A DNA stretch of 14,728 nucleotides from Chitinophagaceae bacterium UBA3430 (GTDB lineage Bacteria > Bacteroidota > Bacteroidia > Chitinophagales > Chitinophagaceae). The translations under genes and the position numbers were made by a program. The notes under the pieces are model-generated. The model ran no database searches, had not been told where the DNA came from, and saw only the letters and a program-made list of their open reading frames with translations. Below, one piece after another: positions 13,180 to 14,728 of this stretch. The stretch is taken from positions 465 to 15,192 of the forward strand of contig DFST01000062.1 in the NCBI GenBank assembly GCA_002378975.1, written 5' to 3'. Each line of letters begins with the position of its first letter. Within the stretch, counting starts at the first letter, position 1.

Positions 13180-14184
13180 ATGAGTGAGGTGAAAAATATC
13201 GTAATGAGTGGGATCCGTCCCACCGGTTATCTGCATCTGGGCAACTATTTCGGGGCCATGCGCAATTACGTGCGGATGCAGGAGGAATATCCTTGTTTTT
13301 TCATGGTGGCCGATCTGCATTCGCTCACCACGCATCCCGATACTCGAACCCTGAAAGAGAGTGTGCACCGGGTGCTGGCCGAGAATATTGCCTGCGGACT
13401 GGACCCGGAAAAAGTAGCGTTCTATTGCCAGAGTCATGTTCCGGAAACGTCGGAATTATATCTCTATTTCAACATGCTTGCCTACAAAGGCGAGTTGGAA
13501 AAGACCACTACATTCAAAGACAAAGTGCGCTTGCAGCCCGATAACGTGAATGCCGGATTATTGACCTATCCCGTATTGCAAACGGCGGATATTCTTTTAC
13601 ACCGCGCCAACTTGGTGCCGGTCGGAAAAGACCAGGAGCAACACCTCGAGATGGCGCGCAATTTCGCGCAACGATTCAATCACCGGTACGGACCAGTTTT
13701 TCCAGAGCCGCAGGCGTTCAATTACGGACAAGAACTGGTGAAGGTTCCGAGCTTGGATGGAGCGGGTAAGATGAGTAAGAGTGAAAATCAGAATGCCACC
13801 TTATACTTGGCCGATGACGACGATTTGATCCGCAAGAAACTGATGAAAGCCAAGACCGATGCCGGTCCCACAGCCCCCAACCAACCCAAGCCCGACTACA
13901 TCGAGAATCTCTTTGCACTGATGAAACTGGTTAGTGCTCCAGACACCATAGCGCATTTCGAACAGGCCTACCAAGGGTGTACGATTCGCTATGGCGACAT
14001 GAAAAAGCAGCTGGGCGAAGACATGGTCCGTTTCATTACCCCCATTCGTGAAAAAGCCGCCGCCATTCATTCGGATGAAGACTATTTACGCCGGGTGATG
14101 CAATTGGGAGCGGACAAGGCCCGCAGCAGCGCCCTAGAGACCATGACCCTGGTGCGTTCTGCAATGGGGCTCAACTATTATTGA
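13180..14184 (+). CDS. trpS: Tryptophanyl-tRNA synthetase
   Basis: A 334-residue class Ic synthetase charging tRNA-Trp. Visible: GIRPTGYLHLGNYFGAM (11-27), which holds the HIGH-equivalent HLGN; DLHSLT (45-50), typical of TrpRS; VGKDQEQHLEMAR (148-160) in the active-site region; and KMSKS (197-201). The C-terminal helical part, about 210-334, ends SAMGLNYY. Length is standard. ATG at 13180 is used; an ATG at residue 9 would remove residues that homologues usually have in some form, so both are possible. The gene is divergent from the MacB-type ATPase (90-nt gap). A TAACTTAG at 13165-13172 is a weak -7 candidate. The kinase gene follows on the same strand after 80 nt. Confidence 0.97.
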   Translation: MSEVKNIVMSGIRPTGYLHLGNYFGAMRNYVRMQEEYPCFFMVADLHSLTTHPDTRTLKESVHRVLAENIACGLDPEKVAFYCQSHVPETSELYLYFNMLAYKGELEKTTTFKDKVRLQPDNVNAGLLTYPVLQTADILLHRANLVPVGKDQEQHLEMARNFAQRFNHRYGPVFPEPQAFNYGQELVKVPSLDGAGKMSKSENQNATLYLADDDDLIRKKLMKAKTDAGPTAPNQPKPDYIENLFALMKLVSAPDTIAHFEQAYQGCTIRYGDMKKQLGEDMVRFITPIREKAAAIHSDEDYLRRVMQLGADKARSSALETMTLVRSAMGLNYY

Positions 14185-14202
14185 TTTTTTACACGAATCG
14201 AG

Positions 14203-14230
14203 TTTGAATCCGAAAAATCGGAGTATTTTG
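14203..14230 (+). promoter_or_regulatory. Possible promoter for the deoxynucleoside kinase gene
   Basis: TTTG at 14203-14206 and TATTTTG at 14224-14230, 17 nt apart; both are near the Bacteroidota consensus, but the -7 box is one base short. The interval also holds two small inverted repeats: TCCGA-AAAA-TCGGA (14209-14222) and CCGATC/GATCGG with a 6-nt loop (14236-14253). Neither has a following T-tract, so trpS lacks an obvious intrinsic terminator. Confidence 0.3.
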
Positions 14231-14264
14231 TCTGCCCGATCGGATGGGATCGGTACGTACGATT

Positions 14265-14728
14265 ATGGCAAAGGCAAAAAAAGCGAAGCACATAGCGATC
14301 GCAGGAAACATCGGGGCGGGTAAGACCACCCTCACGGAATTACTCAGTAAGCATTACCGCTGGATCCCCAATTTTGAGGATGTGGACCACAATCCCTACC
14401 TCATGGATTTCTACGAGGACATGCCCCGCTGGAGCTTCAACCTGCAGATTTACTTCTTAAACAGTCGGCTGCGCCAATTGGTGGAGATTCAACAAGGTAC
14501 CGAGACGGTGATCCAAGACCGAACCATCTACGAAGACGCCAACATTTTTGCGCCCAACCTTCATGAGATGGGACTCATGAGCAAGCGCGACTACGACAAT
14601 TATTACGAGTTCTTTCAGACGCTCAAGACCTTAGTGCGCCCGCCCGATCTGATGATCTATTTGCAAGCCTCGGTTCCGACGCTGGTAGGACAAATTCAGA
14701 AACGCGGACGGGAATACGAAGAAAACAT
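14265..14728 (+). CDS. Deoxynucleoside kinase, N-terminal part (3' end outside window)
   Basis: The first 154 residues of a deoxynucleoside kinase of the dCK/dGK/TK2-like family, which phosphorylates deoxynucleosides for dNTP salvage. It starts at the ATG in MAKAKKAKHIAIAGNIGAGK. Visible motifs: P-loop GNIGAGKTT (14-22), FEDVDHNPYL (37-46), the substrate-binding Glu/Trp/Gln region RWSFNLQIYFLNSRL (about 55-69), the DRTIYED motif (85-91, the family's DRS/ERS position), and KRGREYEE (147-153), the start of the Arg-rich lid. The frame stays open to the window end. Typical length is about 200-220, so about 50-70 residues are missing. Substrate preference (dA, dG, dC) cannot be read safely. It follows trpS by 80 nt. 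Confidence 0.93.
   Translation, partial: MAKAKKAKHIAIAGNIGAGKTTLTELLSKHYRWIPNFEDVDHNPYLMDFYEDMPRWSFNLQIYFLNSRLRQLVEIQQGTETVIQDRTIYEDANIFAPNLHEMGLMSKRDYDNYYEFFQTLKTLVRPPDLMIYLQASVPTLVGQIQKRGREYEEN

Noticed and set aside
13090..13437. Upstream extension of the MacB-type ATPase frame to 13437
   Set aside because: The added 116 residues lie antisense to trpS and in its promoter region, and they have no similarity to ABC proteins. The ATG at 13089 is the natural start.
1..14728. Mobile elements, CRISPR arrays, tRNA or rRNA genes, phage or defence genes
   Set aside because: None seen on reading both strands. Nearly all sequence is filled by recognised genes, and the remaining gaps (at most about 160 nt) hold only promoters and terminators.

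Overview
The window reads as ordinary chromosome from a Bacteroidota bacterium, most likely of the Chitinophagales/Chitinophagaceae type. The evidence is: promoter-like boxes of the Bacteroidota form TAnnTTTG (or a one-base variant) in front of several genes; no strong Shine-Dalgarno sites; a FabI with the Bacteroidota-style SQSPTRTTAGSG loop; a small DUF2795 protein of the kind common in that phylum; a secreted DUF4369/thioredoxin fusion; and a short pheT / coiled-coil / zapA cluster with rny nearby. The lineage call is inference from protein character, not from a database search.

Layout. (1) 1-2189, plus strand: the 3' end of purA, a very acidic hypothetical protein, and pabB. (2) 2192-4537, minus strand: rny, rplS and tatA, where rny and rplS each end in a clear intrinsic terminator, so the three are probably separate transcription units. 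(3) 4700-5824, plus strand: a secreted thioredoxin-fold protein. (4) 5863-8884, minus strand: pheT, a coiled-coil protein and zapA, tightly packed (4-nt overlap, then a 5-nt gap) and so an operon. (5) 8963-9775, plus strand: fabI, sharing a strong two-way hairpin terminator with a minus-strand DUF2795 gene (9861-10082). (6) 10195-10845, plus strand: lolD-like ABC ATPase. (7) 10852-13089, minus strand: a MacB-type ABC ATPase, a PduO-type cobalamin adenosyltransferase and a lipoprotein-like esterase. (8) 13180-14728, plus strand: trpS and the 5' part of a deoxynucleoside kinase that runs off the window.

The genes are mostly housekeeping: purine and folate synthesis, two aminoacyl-tRNA synthetases, ribosomal protein L19, mRNA decay, fatty-acid synthesis, division (ZapA), protein export (TatA), lipoprotein or envelope transport ATPases, cobalamin cofactor synthesis and nucleotide salvage. 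The strand switches often, and intergenic gaps are short (2 to 124 nt). I saw no mobile element, CRISPR array, phage gene, rRNA or tRNA. No stretch over 300 bases lacks a gene.

I did not find a clearly new multi-gene system. The loci most worth a second look are the acidic 108-aa protein in front of pabB, the coiled-coil protein coupled to pheT and zapA, the DUF2795 gene with its own well-formed promoter, and the two ABC ATPases that lack any neighbouring permease.
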